The notes beneath the pieces were generated by a model. That model did no database searches. It saw only the letters and a list, made by a program, of their open reading frames with translations, and had not been told where the DNA came from. From Phycisphaerales bacterium UBA2421 (GTDB lineage Bacteria; Planctomycetota; Phycisphaerae; Tepidisphaerales; Tepidisphaeraceae), in assembly GCA_002343075.1 (NCBI GenBank), contig DDRH01000010.1:140070-204069 (forward strand): a stretch of DNA of 64,000 nucleotides, in the 5' to 3' direction. The translations under genes and the position numbers were made by a program. This document shows, in pieces, positions 17,833 through 27,138 of this stretch. Each line of letters begins with the position of its first letter. The stretch's first letter is position 1.

Positions 17833-18289
17833 ATCCTTTTCCGCACTTTCAGTCGGGGCAGCAGTTGGAATGTCTCGCAGGCCGGTTGATCGGCCTCGCC
17901 ATCGCCCGGTTCACAGGCACCGGGATTGCAAAGCCCGTACCGCGACGGCTTGTTACGTCGTCGGAATCCGTGGCCCGGCGATAAGGCAACTAAATGCTTA
18001 AATTGCAGTTACTTGCAGCTTATCGAATCGGGCCGATCCGTTGCCCTGCCGACACCGTCCTCGGTCGCAGTTTGCACAATTTATCAGCAACAACAGCCAA
18101 CATCTGCCCGAAGGACTATTAAAGTGAACCTAGCTTGCCGCGTCAATACGCGCGGACCCGGTTCTCCATTTTTCGCCGGATTGTCGCACCCGGGGGCCCC
18201 AAACCGGGCCGATCCGCCGGGAATCTGGCCCGTGGGGGGCAGGCGGGCCAATTTGATTGAATGATCGGCGATGGGTTAGAGTTCTACCG
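17833..18289. other. Divergent intergenic region, no gene seen
   Basis: This 457-base gap separates the minus-strand glycosyltransferase from the plus-strand DUF2752 gene. It should hold promoters for both. I see no convincing coding frame or hairpin. Confidence 0.5.
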
Positions 18290-18766
18290 ATGGAAGGCAT
18301 TCGCGTGCACACATTATGCCCGGCTCGAATGTCACGCCGGGACAGAGTGTTGGCTGCGGGGGTTTCGGTGGGGTGCCTTGCGGTGCTCATTGTTGCAGCC
18401 TGGCTGACACCCGCGGCGGGGGGAATGGGGTCGCATCACCAACTTGGTCTGCGGCCATGCGGGTTTCTCGAACGCACCGGGCTGCCGTGTGGCACCTGCG
18501 GAATGACCACCAGCTTTTCACACTTCGCAGACGGCAATCTTCTCGCGAGCGTCTATGTTCAGCCGTTTGGGGCGGTGGCGGCGGTGTCGGTCGCGATGGC
18601 CTTCTGGGCGGCGGGATATTGCGCAACGACGGGCCGTCCGGCGTATCGACTCTTGCACCGTCTGCACACCGGCTGGATCGCGGGCATCATTCTCACGCTC
18701 TGGATCTTCGCATGGGGCTGGAAAATGTGGCTGGTAATCTCCGGCCGAGATGGTTGGGGTGCCTGA
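18290..18766 (+). CDS. DUF2752 membrane protein
   Basis: The 158-residue protein contains 'GLRPCGFLERTGLPCGTCGMTTSF' in pieces typical of DUF2752: C-x-F-x-x-x-T-G-x-P-C-x-x-C-G-M-T. Hydrophobic segments lie near residues 19-36, 88-108 and 128-150. The function of the family is unknown. I start at the ATG at 18290 rather than the upstream TTG. Confidence 0.8.
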   Translation: MEGIRVHTLCPARMSRRDRVLAAGVSVGCLAVLIVAAWLTPAAGGMGSHHQLGLRPCGFLERTGLPCGTCGMTTSFSHFADGNLLASVYVQPFGAVAAVSVAMAFWAAGYCATTGRPAYRLLHRLHTGWIAGIILTLWIFAWGWKMWLVISGRDGWGA

Positions 18767-18823
18767 TCGATGTTGTGCCAGATGCGCTCGATAAGGTTGT
18801 TTTACATGAATGGACTTGTGCGA

Positions 18824-19501
18824 ATGAAACGATTGATCTGTGTGATGATTGGCATGTGTTTGAGCATCGGGCTGGCTGTTTCGCTCACCGGCTGCACCTA
18901 TGTTGGTGCCGCCGCAGCGCTCATGCCCCCGCCGACTGTTCAGCCGCAATACACGCGTTTTGCCGGGCAGTCGATTGCCGTCATCGTTTGGGCTGATCGT
19001 GGTGTTCGCACCGATTGGCCGACGATTCAACTCGACCTTAGCAACGCATTGACCAACAAGCTCAAAGCCGAAACCGGCAAGAAGAAGGTGCTCGAAGGCG
19101 CTACATTTCCGCTCAGCTCACAATCAATCGCCCGGTTTCAGGAAGATCATCCCGAGACCGAGTTTGCACCCATCGAAAGCACCGCGGTCAAGCTGGGTGT
19201 TTCGCGGTTGATCTATATCGAGATTGATGAGCTTGGCACGCGTTCCGACACGTCCAACGAACTCTTTCGCGGTACAGCGAAGGGGGGTGTAAAGGTGATT
19301 GAGGTTGAGAACGGCGTGGCGAGCGTCGCCTATGAAGAGCGCGATATCGCCGTCGCGTTTCCCACGCGCGGGCCTAAGGAAGGGGAACTCAGGGGTAACG
19401 ACTACAAGATGTACATCGGCGTGATTGATACGATGGCATATCGCATACAGAATCGTTTTGTGCCGTATGAAGACGACAGCGATTATGGTCGCAGTCGATG
19501 A
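18824..19501 (+). CDS. Putative lipoprotein, paralogue A
   Basis: The signal peptide ends in a lipobox (SLTGC, Cys at about residue 24). The mature 200 residues have a nucleoside-hydrolase-unlike alpha/beta pattern ('QSIAVIVWADRG', 'VSRLIYIEIDELG', 'KVIEVENGVASVAYEER') resembling outer-membrane assembly-type lipoproteins such as LptE/GNA1162-like families, but no family can be asserted. A similar gene follows 52 bases downstream. The start at 18824 is the Met just before the signal peptide. Confidence 0.7.
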   Translation: MKRLICVMIGMCLSIGLAVSLTGCTYVGAAAALMPPPTVQPQYTRFAGQSIAVIVWADRGVRTDWPTIQLDLSNALTNKLKAETGKKKVLEGATFPLSSQSIARFQEDHPETEFAPIESTAVKLGVSRLIYIEIDELGTRSDTSNELFRGTAKGGVKVIEVENGVASVAYEERDIAVAFPTRGPKEGELRGNDYKMYIGVIDTMAYRIQNRFVPYEDDSDYGRSR

Positions 19502-19553
19502 CGCACCGGGGTGCCCGTTCAGGCGAGCCATTCAAGAAAGGCAAGAGTCGAGT

Positions 19554-20213
19554 ATGCGCTACGGCAGTCTGTCCATGCATCGGGGGCTTTTCAAGTTCGT
19601 GCTTCTGGCCACGGCGCTGTTGCCAGCCGGGTGTAATGTCGTTGGCGTGGTGGCTTACAAGGTGGCTGGCCCGCCGAAGGTACCAGCGAAGTACGTTCCT
19701 CCGAAAGAGCCAATGGTTGTGCTTGTCGAGCGTTACAACGCGCCCAGCGCCTCGGTGACCGATTGCGAAACACTGGCGATCGAGATTTTCCGTGAGTTGA
19801 GCAAGCGGGAAGTGGGCCAGCAGATCGATCCTGTCACAATCCTCAATCTTCGCGACAAGGATCCTGCCGCATTTAAGAAGATGACGATTTCGCAGATCGG
19901 TGCCGCCGTCACGGCGAAGCAGGTGATTTATGTCAACCTGCTGTCATCCAGCATGGAGAGTGCGGGCGACGGCGCGCTGTTTCGTGGGATGATCACCGGG
20001 CGCGTGAAGGTGATCGATGTGGCAACCGGCGCCACCGCCTGGCCGCAGGATGCCGCGGACGGTTATCCAATCGCCGGAGAGGTCAAGCCTAACCTGACCA
20101 ACTCCGGTACCACCCCTGAAGCGGCGCGGGTGGCACTGATCCGCCAGATGGCGTTTAGCACGTCGCGACTGTTTTACAAATGGACGCCGGAGGATGAGAT
20201 TCCGGATGACTAA
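19554..20213 (+). CDS. Putative lipoprotein, paralogue B
   Basis: The signal peptide ends LLPAGC (Cys at about residue 26). The order of elements matches paralogue A: 'EPMVVLVERYNAP', then 'AKQVIYVNLLSSS', then 'LFRGMITGRVKVIDVATGATAW'. The two probably arose by duplication and may act together at the cell envelope. AAAGGCAAGAG lies upstream of the chosen ATG at 19554. The true function is not visible. Confidence 0.7.
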   Translation: MRYGSLSMHRGLFKFVLLATALLPAGCNVVGVVAYKVAGPPKVPAKYVPPKEPMVVLVERYNAPSASVTDCETLAIEIFRELSKREVGQQIDPVTILNLRDKDPAAFKKMTISQIGAAVTAKQVIYVNLLSSSMESAGDGALFRGMITGRVKVIDVATGATAWPQDAADGYPIAGEVKPNLTNSGTTPEAARVALIRQMAFSTSRLFYKWTPEDEIPDD

Positions 20214-20293
20214 GATTGAGTTGAAACACGACGACGCCACGACACGACAGTCACGCGCAGCCGACTCGCGGAGCACGAACCCGAGCCGCGTTC

Positions 20294-20686
20294 TCAGTTT
20301 ACAAGTCGGCGAATCCCCTCCTTCAACAAGACGACATTGAAGTTTATGAGGAACCCCAGCCGCTTCTGAGTGAGTCGCAGATAGGTTAAAAGTCGTGCCT
20401 CGTGGATCGGTAGCAACTTTTCAATCGCCTTCAGTTCGAACACGACAGAACTCTCAACAACGAAGTCGAGCCGCGATCCTGATTCGATTGTGATTTTGTC
20501 GTACTGAATCGGGACGATGAGTTGCCGTGGATACTTCAGACCTGCGCGATCCAACTCTTACGCAAAGCACGTCTCGTAAACAGATTCCAATAGCCCGCAT
20601 CGTAGCTTGCGGTGAACTTTGAATGCGCATTCAATGGCTCTGGCGGCTATCGCCTCAACATCAGCCGGAATCGGAAGCAAGGCCAT
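20294..20686 (-). pseudogene. GxxExxY family protein interrupted by one stop codon
   Basis: From an ATG at 20686 the frame reads the family's N-terminal half (ending GLLESVYETCFA), meets a single TAA, and continues in the same frame with ELDRAGLKYPRQ and the full C-terminal half (DFVVESSVVFELKAIE...LGFLINFNVVLLKEGIRRL). A one-base change from TAY (Tyr) to TAA explains it. The family is common in planctomycetes and its function is not well defined. It may be a recent pseudogene or a base-call error. Confidence 0.8.
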
Positions 20687-20737
20687 TGGGAACTGCCTTT
20701 CGTCGTGTCGTTGTGTCGTCGTGTTTCAACCGATGAA

Positions 20738-21298
20738 CTACTCGACGCGCGCATCCACCCATTCGCAAAGCGTGTGATAGAGCAGAAGGTGCATTTCCTG
20801 AACGCGGTGGGTGAGGGTGTGGGGGACGTGTAGCTCGATGTCGCACGCCCCCTTGAGCTTGCCGCCGTCTTTTCCGAGGAAGACGCAGGTGGTCATGCCG
20901 ATCTTCCTTGCGGCGGCGACGGCGGCGATGACGTTCTGACTGTTGCCGCTTGTCGTAAAGCAGACAAGCACATCCCCGGGGTTGCCCAGCGCCTCGACCT
21001 GCCGCGAAAAAACGCGTTCCCAGCCGTAGTCGTTTGCGGCGCAGGTGAGCGCGCTTCCGTCGGCGAGCGCGATCGCGGCCAGGCCCTTTCGCTCTTTGCA
21101 AAAGCGCACGCAAAGTTCTTCGGCGAGATGAATTGCGTCGGCGCAGCTCCCGCCGTTGCCGCAGGTGAGTACTTTCCCGCGTGCCTGCCAGCATCGCATC
21201 ATCGCTTCACCGAGTGCCTGCAGTTGCGGGGCAAGCGCGCGCACGCGCACAAGGAGATCGGTCGCGTCGTCGATCGCGCTATTGAGTAGCTTTTGCAT
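20738..21298 (-). CDS. gmhA: SIS-domain phosphoheptose isomerase-like protein
   Basis: The 186-residue protein shows the SIS sugar-phosphate fold: 'GKVLTCGNGGSCADAIHLAEEL' in pieces, 'ALTCAANDYGWERVF', 'GDVLVCFTTSGNSQNVI' and 'HRVQEMHLLLYHTLCEWV'. These match GmhA, which converts sedoheptulose 7-phosphate to D-glycero-D-manno-heptose 7-phosphate for lipopolysaccharide or surface-glycan heptose. The start at 21298 (MQKLLN) fits the normal N-terminus; the longer open frame upstream overlaps the neighbouring gene. Confidence 0.87.
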   Translation of the reverse strand: MQKLLNSAIDDATDLLVRVRALAPQLQALGEAMMRCWQARGKVLTCGNGGSCADAIHLAEELCVRFCKERKGLAAIALADGSALTCAANDYGWERVFSRQVEALGNPGDVLVCFTTSGNSQNVIAAVAAARKIGMTTCVFLGKDGGKLKGACDIELHVPHTLTHRVQEMHLLLYHTLCEWVDARVE

Positions 21299-21308
21299 GC
21301 CGATGATC

Positions 21309-21836
21309 TTACGCGTTCCTCTGCGGTTTCTCTCCGCCATAGATATCGAGGTAGAAATAGAGCAGTTCCTTGCCGTGCAGTTCGCGGGTTCGGCTGTGCC
21401 TGAAGTGAAATTTCTCAAACAGCCGGATGGCCGGTTCACGATCCATGAAGGTGTCGAGCGTGATCTTGAGATAGTTGTGGTCGTTGCAAAACTTCAGCGC
21501 GACTTCCATGAGCTTGCTGCCGATGCCCTTGCGCCGATGGTGCGGGCTGACGCGCAGCCGCCGAATCTCTCCCACGCCTTCATCGTGTTGTTGCACGCCG
21601 ATGGTCCCGACGATCTCGCCGGTCGATGTGGTGGCAACCCAGAAATGGTTGCCGTCGGTCATGTAGGCACCCTGGATGTCGTCAATATCCAGCCCGGTGT
21701 CGTTATCGGCGAGCTTCCCGCCGATCAGGCCTTCGACATAAAGTGACTGACACGCCTGCTGGTCTTCCGGGCGGAAACCTCGGATCGAGATCATGTCGTC
21801 TTGAACGGTGGCATTCACAAGCGGTGATTTTAGCAT
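21309..21836 (-). CDS. GNAT family N-acetyltransferase
   Basis: The 175-residue product has the acetyl-CoA loop 'RRLRVSPHHRRKGIGSKLMEVAL' in pieces (R/Q-x-x-G-x-G/A) and 'IVGTIGVQQHDEGVGEIR' before it, then 'KITLDTFMDREPAIRLFEKFHF'. The substrate is unknown. It ends 11 bases before gmhA starts and may share its transcript. A shorter start at residue 15 is possible. Confidence 0.85.
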   Translation of the reverse strand: MLKSPLVNATVQDDMISIRGFRPEDQQACQSLYVEGLIGGKLADNDTGLDIDDIQGAYMTDGNHFWVATTSTGEIVGTIGVQQHDEGVGEIRRLRVSPHHRRKGIGSKLMEVALKFCNDHNYLKITLDTFMDREPAIRLFEKFHFRHSRTRELHGKELLYFYLDIYGGEKPQRNA

Positions 21837-21869
21837 GCTCGCAAAACACTGAAAGTGTCGTGATTTTTT

Positions 21870-22358
21870 TCACACGGTAATCTCGAGGAATTGCAATTGA
21901 TTTGTCTGGAGATTGAGCACCGCCACAGTTTTGGGGCTGGCCCGGAAGAGCGCGCCGGGGTTGATCACCCGGATGCGTCCGTGTCGTTCGTCGAGCGTCT
22001 GGTGGGTGTGGCCGAAGAATAGGTAGTCTGCGGTATTGTCGAGCAAGATCGACCGCAGCAGTCGGCTATCGTCGCCGTGAGTGACGACGATCGCCTTGCC
22101 AGCGAGTGTGATGCGGGCCGCGGGGTGGTGTACATTCACGCCCACCGAGGCTGCGTAATCAGCCAGCCGGCTTCGGTCAAAGTCGTTGTTTCCCCAGACA
22201 ATTGCGTTTGGCAGTCCGGCGAGTTGGTCAATGACACTTTCGTCGCCGACATCCCCACAGTGAATGAAAAACTCCGCACCGGCTGCCTGCAGTGCTGTGA
22301 TGCCGGCGCGCATCGCATCGGCGCGATGATGCGTATCGGAGAGGATTCCCAGGATCAT
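21870..22358 (-). CDS. YfcE/MJ0936-type metallophosphoesterase
   Basis: Calcineurin-like metal-binding motifs are complete: 'MILGILSDTHHRADA' (D-x-H), 'FIHCGDVGDE' (G-D), 'VWGNNDFD' (G-N-x-D), 'VVTHGDD' (G-H equivalent) and 'LFFGHTHQ' (G-H-x-H). Length 162 is normal. It hydrolyses phosphodiesters with two divalent metals; the in vivo substrate is not known. Confidence 0.9.
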   Translation of the reverse strand: MILGILSDTHHRADAMRAGITALQAAGAEFFIHCGDVGDESVIDQLAGLPNAIVWGNNDFDRSRLADYAASVGVNVHHPAARITLAGKAIVVTHGDDSRLLRSILLDNTADYLFFGHTHQTLDERHGRIRVINPGALFRASPKTVAVLNLQTNQLQFLEITV

Positions 22359-22432
22359 GATGGCCTTCGTTCCCCAGCCGCCGCCGGGGTGAGAGTTGCG
22401 ATTCGCTCGAACTGAGGATATTTCCCTCCGCG

Positions 22433-23089
22433 GTGAAAGAACGCAAGGGTGATTTAGTCTCAGCCCAGGGTGGCACGGTCGGCCTGGTGGCCGGCGTGAA
22501 CGACTGGTTCAGTCGTTATTATCATGAGTTGTCAATACTTTCTCCGGCAAAGTTGCCCGACGGGCCGGTGATTCTGGCCTGTAATCACACGGCAGGGGTT
22601 GATCCACTGCTCATTCAGGCTGCGGTACCACGTTTGGTGGTATGGATGATGGCGCGCGAGTACTACGAGTTGCGGTTATTCCGCGCGCTCTTCAAAGCGC
22701 TGGAGGCGATCCCCGTTGATCGTGACGGCCGCGATATGGCGGCGACGCGCGCGGCGCTGCGTACGCTGAAAGATGGCCGCGTGCTTGGCATCTTTCCTGA
22801 GGGCCGGATTGCGCCGACGACCGAGATTCTAGAATTTCAAACCGGCATCGCGCTGATGGCAATGAAAACCAATGCCGCGGTTGTGCCGGCGTATCTCGAC
22901 GGGACGCAACGCAATCGTGAAACGCTCCAGTCCGTCCTGCGGAAATGTCAGGCCACGATCGCCTTTGGAAATGCAATCCATTTCACAAAGGAGCAGTGTG
23001 CCGAACAGGATGTGGTCGCCGCAACAGAGCAGATTCGCGCCGAGATCTTACGTCTGCAAAGGCTTTGCCAGCCAAGAGTTACACGATGA
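22433..23089 (+). CDS. 1-acyl-sn-glycerol-3-phosphate acyltransferase (PlsC-like)
   Basis: The acyltransferase motif I is 'CNHTAGVD' (H-x4-D, residues about 50-55). Motif III is 'LGIFPEGRI' and motif IV lies near 'VVPAYLDGT'. The family makes phosphatidic acid at the inner membrane. The start is GTG at 22433. It is divergent from the phosphoesterase gene. Confidence 0.88.
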   Translation: MKERKGDLVSAQGGTVGLVAGVNDWFSRYYHELSILSPAKLPDGPVILACNHTAGVDPLLIQAAVPRLVVWMMAREYYELRLFRALFKALEAIPVDRDGRDMAATRAALRTLKDGRVLGIFPEGRIAPTTEILEFQTGIALMAMKTNAAVVPAYLDGTQRNRETLQSVLRKCQATIAFGNAIHFTKEQCAEQDVVAATEQIRAEILRLQRLCQPRVTR

Positions 23090-23547
23090 TCACCGGCCCA
23101 GTTCCAGTCAGGGAACATCCGCAAATCTAAATTGAGTTTCAGGGCAACGAACCGTCGCGGTCGGGGCGGCGTAGTATCTCTTGCTGCACGGGGCTATCGC
23201 GGAATGACCAAAAATACTTGGTCGCAGGGCAGATTTTCGACAAATAACGTGGAGATTTTCCGGCGTGCTTGTCGAATTCTTTATTGTCAGCCGCAGTATA
23301 CCAGTAAGTGAAGATAGGGTTGACTGGGGGGAAAGATTTGGTAAGGTAAGATAGGTAAAGTTAAAAGCAAAGCGCTACCGGCGCATTTTCTCCCCTCCGG
23401 AAGACACCGTCCGTAACAGGCGGTGTCTTCTTTTTTTCGTAATCAATCTGACCCCGTAATCGCGTTGGGTAGAACTCCTCGAGCATCAAGAATAGGGAGC
23501 ACTTCGGATTTCAGCGGACCCAAGCAATTCTGTGAGACATATACAAT
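23090..23547. other. Gene-free stretch with possible small RNA
   Basis: No coding frame is convincing. A TTGACT at 23320 with AT-containing text downstream, and a very strong terminator at 23401-23437 more than 300 bases from the nearest upstream gene, would fit a short transcript of about 80-100 bases. A canonical -10 is not evident. Confidence 0.35.
23401..23437 (+). terminator. Strong rho-independent terminator
   Basis: AAGACACCG pairs with CGGTGTCTT around the loop TCCGTAACAGG, followed by CTTTTTTT. It points along the plus strand, although the next gene is on the minus strand. Confidence 0.88.
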
Positions 23548-23886
23548 CTATCCTGGCGGCCACTGAAAAGGTCTGCCTGCTAACACATGCAGATGCAGAT
23601 GAAACACGCTCTGCTGCGCGCCCGGACCGCAGTTGAAGACTGTGCGGTAATCCGTGTACCCGAGCTTGCTCATGACGCCCTTGGCAAGCAGAAACATCGC
23701 GCCGACGAGTTCGGCATCGTCTTCGTCGAGGTCGTTCAATGTGGCGATCGGCTTCTTGGGCACCACCAGCAAATGCACCGGCGCCTGCGGCTGAATATCC
23801 TTGATGACGATGTACCAGTCGTCTTCAAAGACAATCTCCGCAGGGATCTCTCGATTCACGATCTTTGTAAAAATGCTGTCTTGCAT
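23548..23886 (-). CDS. HIT family nucleotide-binding protein
   Basis: The 112-residue protein has the histidine triad 'HLHLHVL' at residues about 98-104 and the N-terminal 'CxDSIFTKIVNREIPAE'-type pattern of the HinT branch. HinT enzymes hydrolyse nucleoside phosphoramidates. The start at 23886 (MQDSIF) is preferred to an upstream Met. Confidence 0.92.
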   Translation of the reverse strand: MQDSIFTKIVNREIPAEIVFEDDWYIVIKDIQPQAPVHLLVVPKKPIATLNDLDEDDAELVGAMFLLAKGVMSKLGYTDYRTVFNCGPGAQQSVFHLHLHVLAGRPFQWPPG

Positions 23887-23973
23887 GCACCGGGAAGAAC
23901 AACTTGTTTGCAACTCCGCATGGAGTCGTTGGTGCGATTAAGATACAACGTCATCCGGTAAGGCTCAATACTC

Positions 23974-25290
23974 ATGCTCAACTTCCTTGCAGAAACCTTT
24001 CGCCTCGGCATTAAAAACCTGAGGTTACATAAGCTTCGCAGCCTGTTGACGGCGATGGGCATCATCTTTGGCGTGGCGGCGGTGATTATCATGGTGGCGA
24101 TTGGCGAGGGAACGAAGGTCGCCGCGCTGGAGCAGATTCGCCAATTGGGGGCGAACAACATCCTCGTTCGCTCGATTAAGCCGCCGGAAAGCTCAGACAC
24201 ATCGGCGCGCACCACGCGCGTGCTCGAATACGGGCTGAAGCGGGTTGATTTGCAGCGAATCCGGGGCATTCCGGGGTTGTCTCACATCGTTCCGATCAAA
24301 GATACCGAACAGCGCATTACAGTTGGCGAATACCGCGCGCCCGCAGCGAGCGCCATTGGCACCACGCCCGAGATTTTTCAGATCATCAATCTCCGTCTGG
24401 CCCGCGGTGAACTTTTCACCACCTTGCAGGCCGAACGCGGTGAAGCGGTTTGTGTGATCGGGTCGAAGGTGGCCGAGCAGTTGTTTCCGTTCAAAGATCC
24501 GTTGGGGCAGTCGATTCAGGTCGGCTCGTCGGGCCGGCAGATCGCCGTGCTGACAGTGGTGGGGGTGCTCGAACCGACCGGACTGCGCGTCGGCTCCGAA
24601 GGGGCATCGATGATGACCCGCGACCCCGATCAACAGGTCTACTTTCCATTCGACCTGGCGCAGCGGACATACGGCGACTCTATCACTAGACAGATTTCCG
24701 GCTCGATGGAACGCAAGCAGATCGAATTGAGCGAAATCTGGCTGCGCGCCGAACGAATCGAAGACGTCGAGCGCATCGCCAGCATTGCGACCAACATTCT
24801 TTCCATCAATCGCCGGCAGGGGCTGACCGATGTCGATGTCAAGGCGCCCATCGAAATCCTCCGCAATGCCGAGCGGCTGAACCGGATGTTTAACTTCATC
24901 ATGGTGGGCATCGCATCATTCAGCCTCGTGGTCGGCGGGATCGGGATCATGAATATCATGCTGGCGACCGTTACCGAGCGCACGCGCGAGATCGGGGTGC
25001 GCAGGGCGCTGGGCGCCAAGCGGAAGCACATCACGCTGCAGTTTCTGATCGAGACGACAGTCATCAGCCTCAGCGGAGGATTGATCGGCATCGCGCTGGG
25101 CGCGACGATCGCCAAGACCCTGCCGATGCTGGTAAGCGCCGTCGGCGGGGGGAGTTATCCCACAAGCATCGCAAGCTGGAGCGTCATCGGTAGCTTTGTA
25201 GTCAGCGGGGCCATTGGCATTGGATTTGGCCTCTACCCGGCAATGAAGGCCGCCCGCATGGACCCGATCGAGGCCCTGCGCAGCGACTAA
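23974..25290 (+). CDS. MacB/FtsX-type ABC transporter permease
   Basis: The 438-residue protein has an N-terminal transmembrane helix ('SLLTAMGIIFGVAAVIIMVAI'), a large periplasmic MacB-type domain, and three C-terminal helices with the conserved FtsX text 'GIGIMNIMLATVTERTREIGVRRALGAK' in pieces. Such permeases work with an ATPase and an adaptor to export lipoproteins or small molecules. No ATPase gene is adjacent, so its partner must be encoded elsewhere or the gene is detached from its operon. Confidence 0.9.
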   Translation: MLNFLAETFRLGIKNLRLHKLRSLLTAMGIIFGVAAVIIMVAIGEGTKVAALEQIRQLGANNILVRSIKPPESSDTSARTTRVLEYGLKRVDLQRIRGIPGLSHIVPIKDTEQRITVGEYRAPAASAIGTTPEIFQIINLRLARGELFTTLQAERGEAVCVIGSKVAEQLFPFKDPLGQSIQVGSSGRQIAVLTVVGVLEPTGLRVGSEGASMMTRDPDQQVYFPFDLAQRTYGDSITRQISGSMERKQIELSEIWLRAERIEDVERIASIATNILSINRRQGLTDVDVKAPIEILRNAERLNRMFNFIMVGIASFSLVVGGIGIMNIMLATVTERTREIGVRRALGAKRKHITLQFLIETTVISLSGGLIGIALGATIAKTLPMLVSAVGGGSYPTSIASWSVIGSFVVSGAIGIGFGLYPAMKAARMDPIEALRSD

Positions 25291-25739
25291 GCACACCCGT
25301 TGTTCACCCCCGCGAGCGTCACAGGCTCGGCACCGTTTCCGAGCCTCGCTGCGATCGATTGACCCGGTTACGCGTGAAGTGGCTGCTGCCTGCTGCGGGG
25401 TGCAGCTTTGCTGCCACAGCGAAAGGTTGAAGCAAATCAATGGGGGTGAAGCACATTGGGGGTGAAGCGCATTGGGGTTAAGCGCATGGAGGCACCCTTG
25501 ATGACAACACCCGGCTGGCATGTCCATGCTCCGATCGACGGTGGCGCGGATTGTGGGCCGGGCTCTCCGGGAAACTGCGGCCCACCCCGCAGAGAGTCCC
25601 CCGGCGCTGCGGAAAACAGCGACCGCGCCCGCAGCGCGCACCCACCCCGTCGCGCAGACGCCTTCGGTCAGCCGGAGAAACGCCCCCGCAGCCGGGCGTC
25701 GCTCTGCGAACGCCGTGACCACCCCCGCCCCGCTGTGCG
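25291..25739. other. Intergenic region with hairpin and short repeats
   Basis: No gene is convincing. AGGCTCGG (25323-25330) pairs with CCGAGCCT (25339-25346) just after the permease but lacks a T-run. A short tandem repeat is listed separately. Confidence 0.45.
25441..25487. repeat. Three tandem ~16-base repeats
   Basis: TGGGGGTGAAGCACAT is followed directly by TGGGGGTGAAGCGCAT and by TGGGGTTAAGCGCAT. Function unknown. Confidence 0.7.
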
Positions 25740-26426
25740 TCACGGCCTCGCTTCGATCCGCGCGATGAGGGCCTTGGTTTTCTCGATGTCTTGAACAATC
25801 TGCGGCACCATCCCATGCCGCGTGCCGACGTCTTCGAGCAGCCGCAGCCCCTCCCGCGCATCCGCCAGCCCCGCCGGTTTGTCGCCGAGTACTGCCTGCG
25901 TAAACCCCGTCCGCTGCAACGACAACGAGATATCTCGCAGCGCCTCCGGCGATTCGCCGAAGCGTTCGACGATCCGCCGGGCGATGCCGAGGGATTCGCC
26001 ATAGTGCTTCTGTGCGTCAGCGAGGTTGCCGCGCTGCACGGCGAGGTCGCCCAAGCCCCAATACCCGCGCAACTGCCAGCCTTCGTCGTCAGCGGAGAGC
26101 TTGAGTAGGCGCTCGAACCGGCGCTGCGCCTCATTCGAATCACGCAGGGCGAGGCTGATCTCGCCGAGTTGGAAGTAGGCGTCCTTGTCGTCGGGGGCGA
26201 GTGCGAGAATCGCTTCGTACCGCTCCCTGGCCTGCGCGAAATCGTTGCTGGCAAACGCAGTGGAGGCGCGGGCGCGGAGGTCTTCGATCGATGCCTGAGG
26301 CATCGCAGGCTCTTGGGCACGAGCTGGCATGACCAGAAGGTCGAGAGAGCCGCCCTGCACTGCCGCCGAGAGGACCAGCGCAGCGGCGCAGACGAACGGG
26401 CGGCGGGAGCGTGAAAGCTCGGCCAT
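25740..26426 (-). CDS. Secreted tetratricopeptide-repeat protein
   Basis: A signal peptide (residues 1-38, ending ARAQE) is followed by TPR-like helical pairs: 'ARASTAFASNDFAQARERYEAILALAPDD', 'AYFQLGEISLALRDSNEAQRRFERLL' and 'GYWGLGDLAVQRGNLADAQKHY', quoted here in parts. TPRs mediate protein-protein contacts in the periplasm. The partner is unknown. Confidence 0.78.
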   Translation of the reverse strand: MAELSRSRRPFVCAAALVLSAAVQGGSLDLLVMPARAQEPAMPQASIEDLRARASTAFASNDFAQARERYEAILALAPDDKDAYFQLGEISLALRDSNEAQRRFERLLKLSADDEGWQLRGYWGLGDLAVQRGNLADAQKHYGESLGIARRIVERFGESPEALRDISLSLQRTGFTQAVLGDKPAGLADAREGLRLLEDVGTRHGMVPQIVQDIEKTKALIARIEARP

Positions 26427-26565
26427 GCGATACTCCAGTCTCGCGACCGAGGTGCCGAAAAAAACGATGAAGGCCGCCCGCCGCGGACGCCCCGGCAGAT
26501 CGATGCGTGTAACTTAACCGCCCGGCGGGGTTGGCTCAAACTAAGCTGATTCAATGACGCCGCTG

Positions 26566-27138
26566 TCACTTCTTACGCGGCTTTTTCGGCTTTTTTGGGA
26601 TCGGCTTGAATGCGAACTTCAGTCGTCGGTTGGCTTGATCCAGATCGAACTTCGCGGGGTCGAAATCTTTATCGAACCAATCGAGCGCTTCTTGATGCGA
26701 CTCGTGATTTTCATCAGCGAGCGCACTCAGCCAGTAGTAGTAGCCGCCGATGCCGCCCATGTCGTCAGATGGCGCGGCGCTTTCGCCAGCGAGGCAGACG
26801 GGCACGAACGCCTGATCGCCGCCGGGGGTGCGTTTTTCGACTTTGACGATGTGTTCCCACGAATCGCCGAAGTCGTATTCGTAAATGATCTGCTTGCACT
26901 CATCGGTGAACACGCGTCCGACCATCGCCTCGTCGGCGCGGCCATCACCCTCTTCGCCGCCGTCAAAGAACGGATCGGGCGGGAGGAGGTGGTAACGCAT
27001 CGCGTCGACCCTCGCGCGGCGCGTGAGCTTCCCGCCGGGCGGCACGAGGAAATGGTACAGGTGAGAATCATTCCAGGCGAATACCGATTGGATGACATAA
27101 TGCAGGTCGTGAAGGGTAAGCCCGCTGTGCACCTCCAC
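26566..27138 (-). CDS. Plasmid pRiA4b ORF-3 family protein, start codon unclear
   Basis: The 190 residues from a GTG at 27138 match the family: 'LTLHDLHYVIQSVFAWNDSHLYHF', 'YEYDFGDSWEHIVKVEKR' and 'CLAGESAAPSDDMGGIGGY' in parts. The frame stays open upstream for about 34 codons and reads the family's first strand (QLILKITLADSKPSIWRRVEV, in parts), but those codons contain no ATG, GTG or TTG before a TAA. The gene may start at a rare codon (ATA or ATC), be N-terminally truncated, or contain an error. The family's function is not established. Confidence 0.7.
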   Translation of the reverse strand: MEVHSGLTLHDLHYVIQSVFAWNDSHLYHFLVPPGGKLTRRARVDAMRYHLLPPDPFFDGGEEGDGRADEAMVGRVFTDECKQIIYEYDFGDSWEHIVKVEKRTPGGDQAFVPVCLAGESAAPSDDMGGIGGYYYWLSALADENHESHQEALDWFDKDFDPAKFDLDQANRRLKFAFKPIPKKPKKPRKK

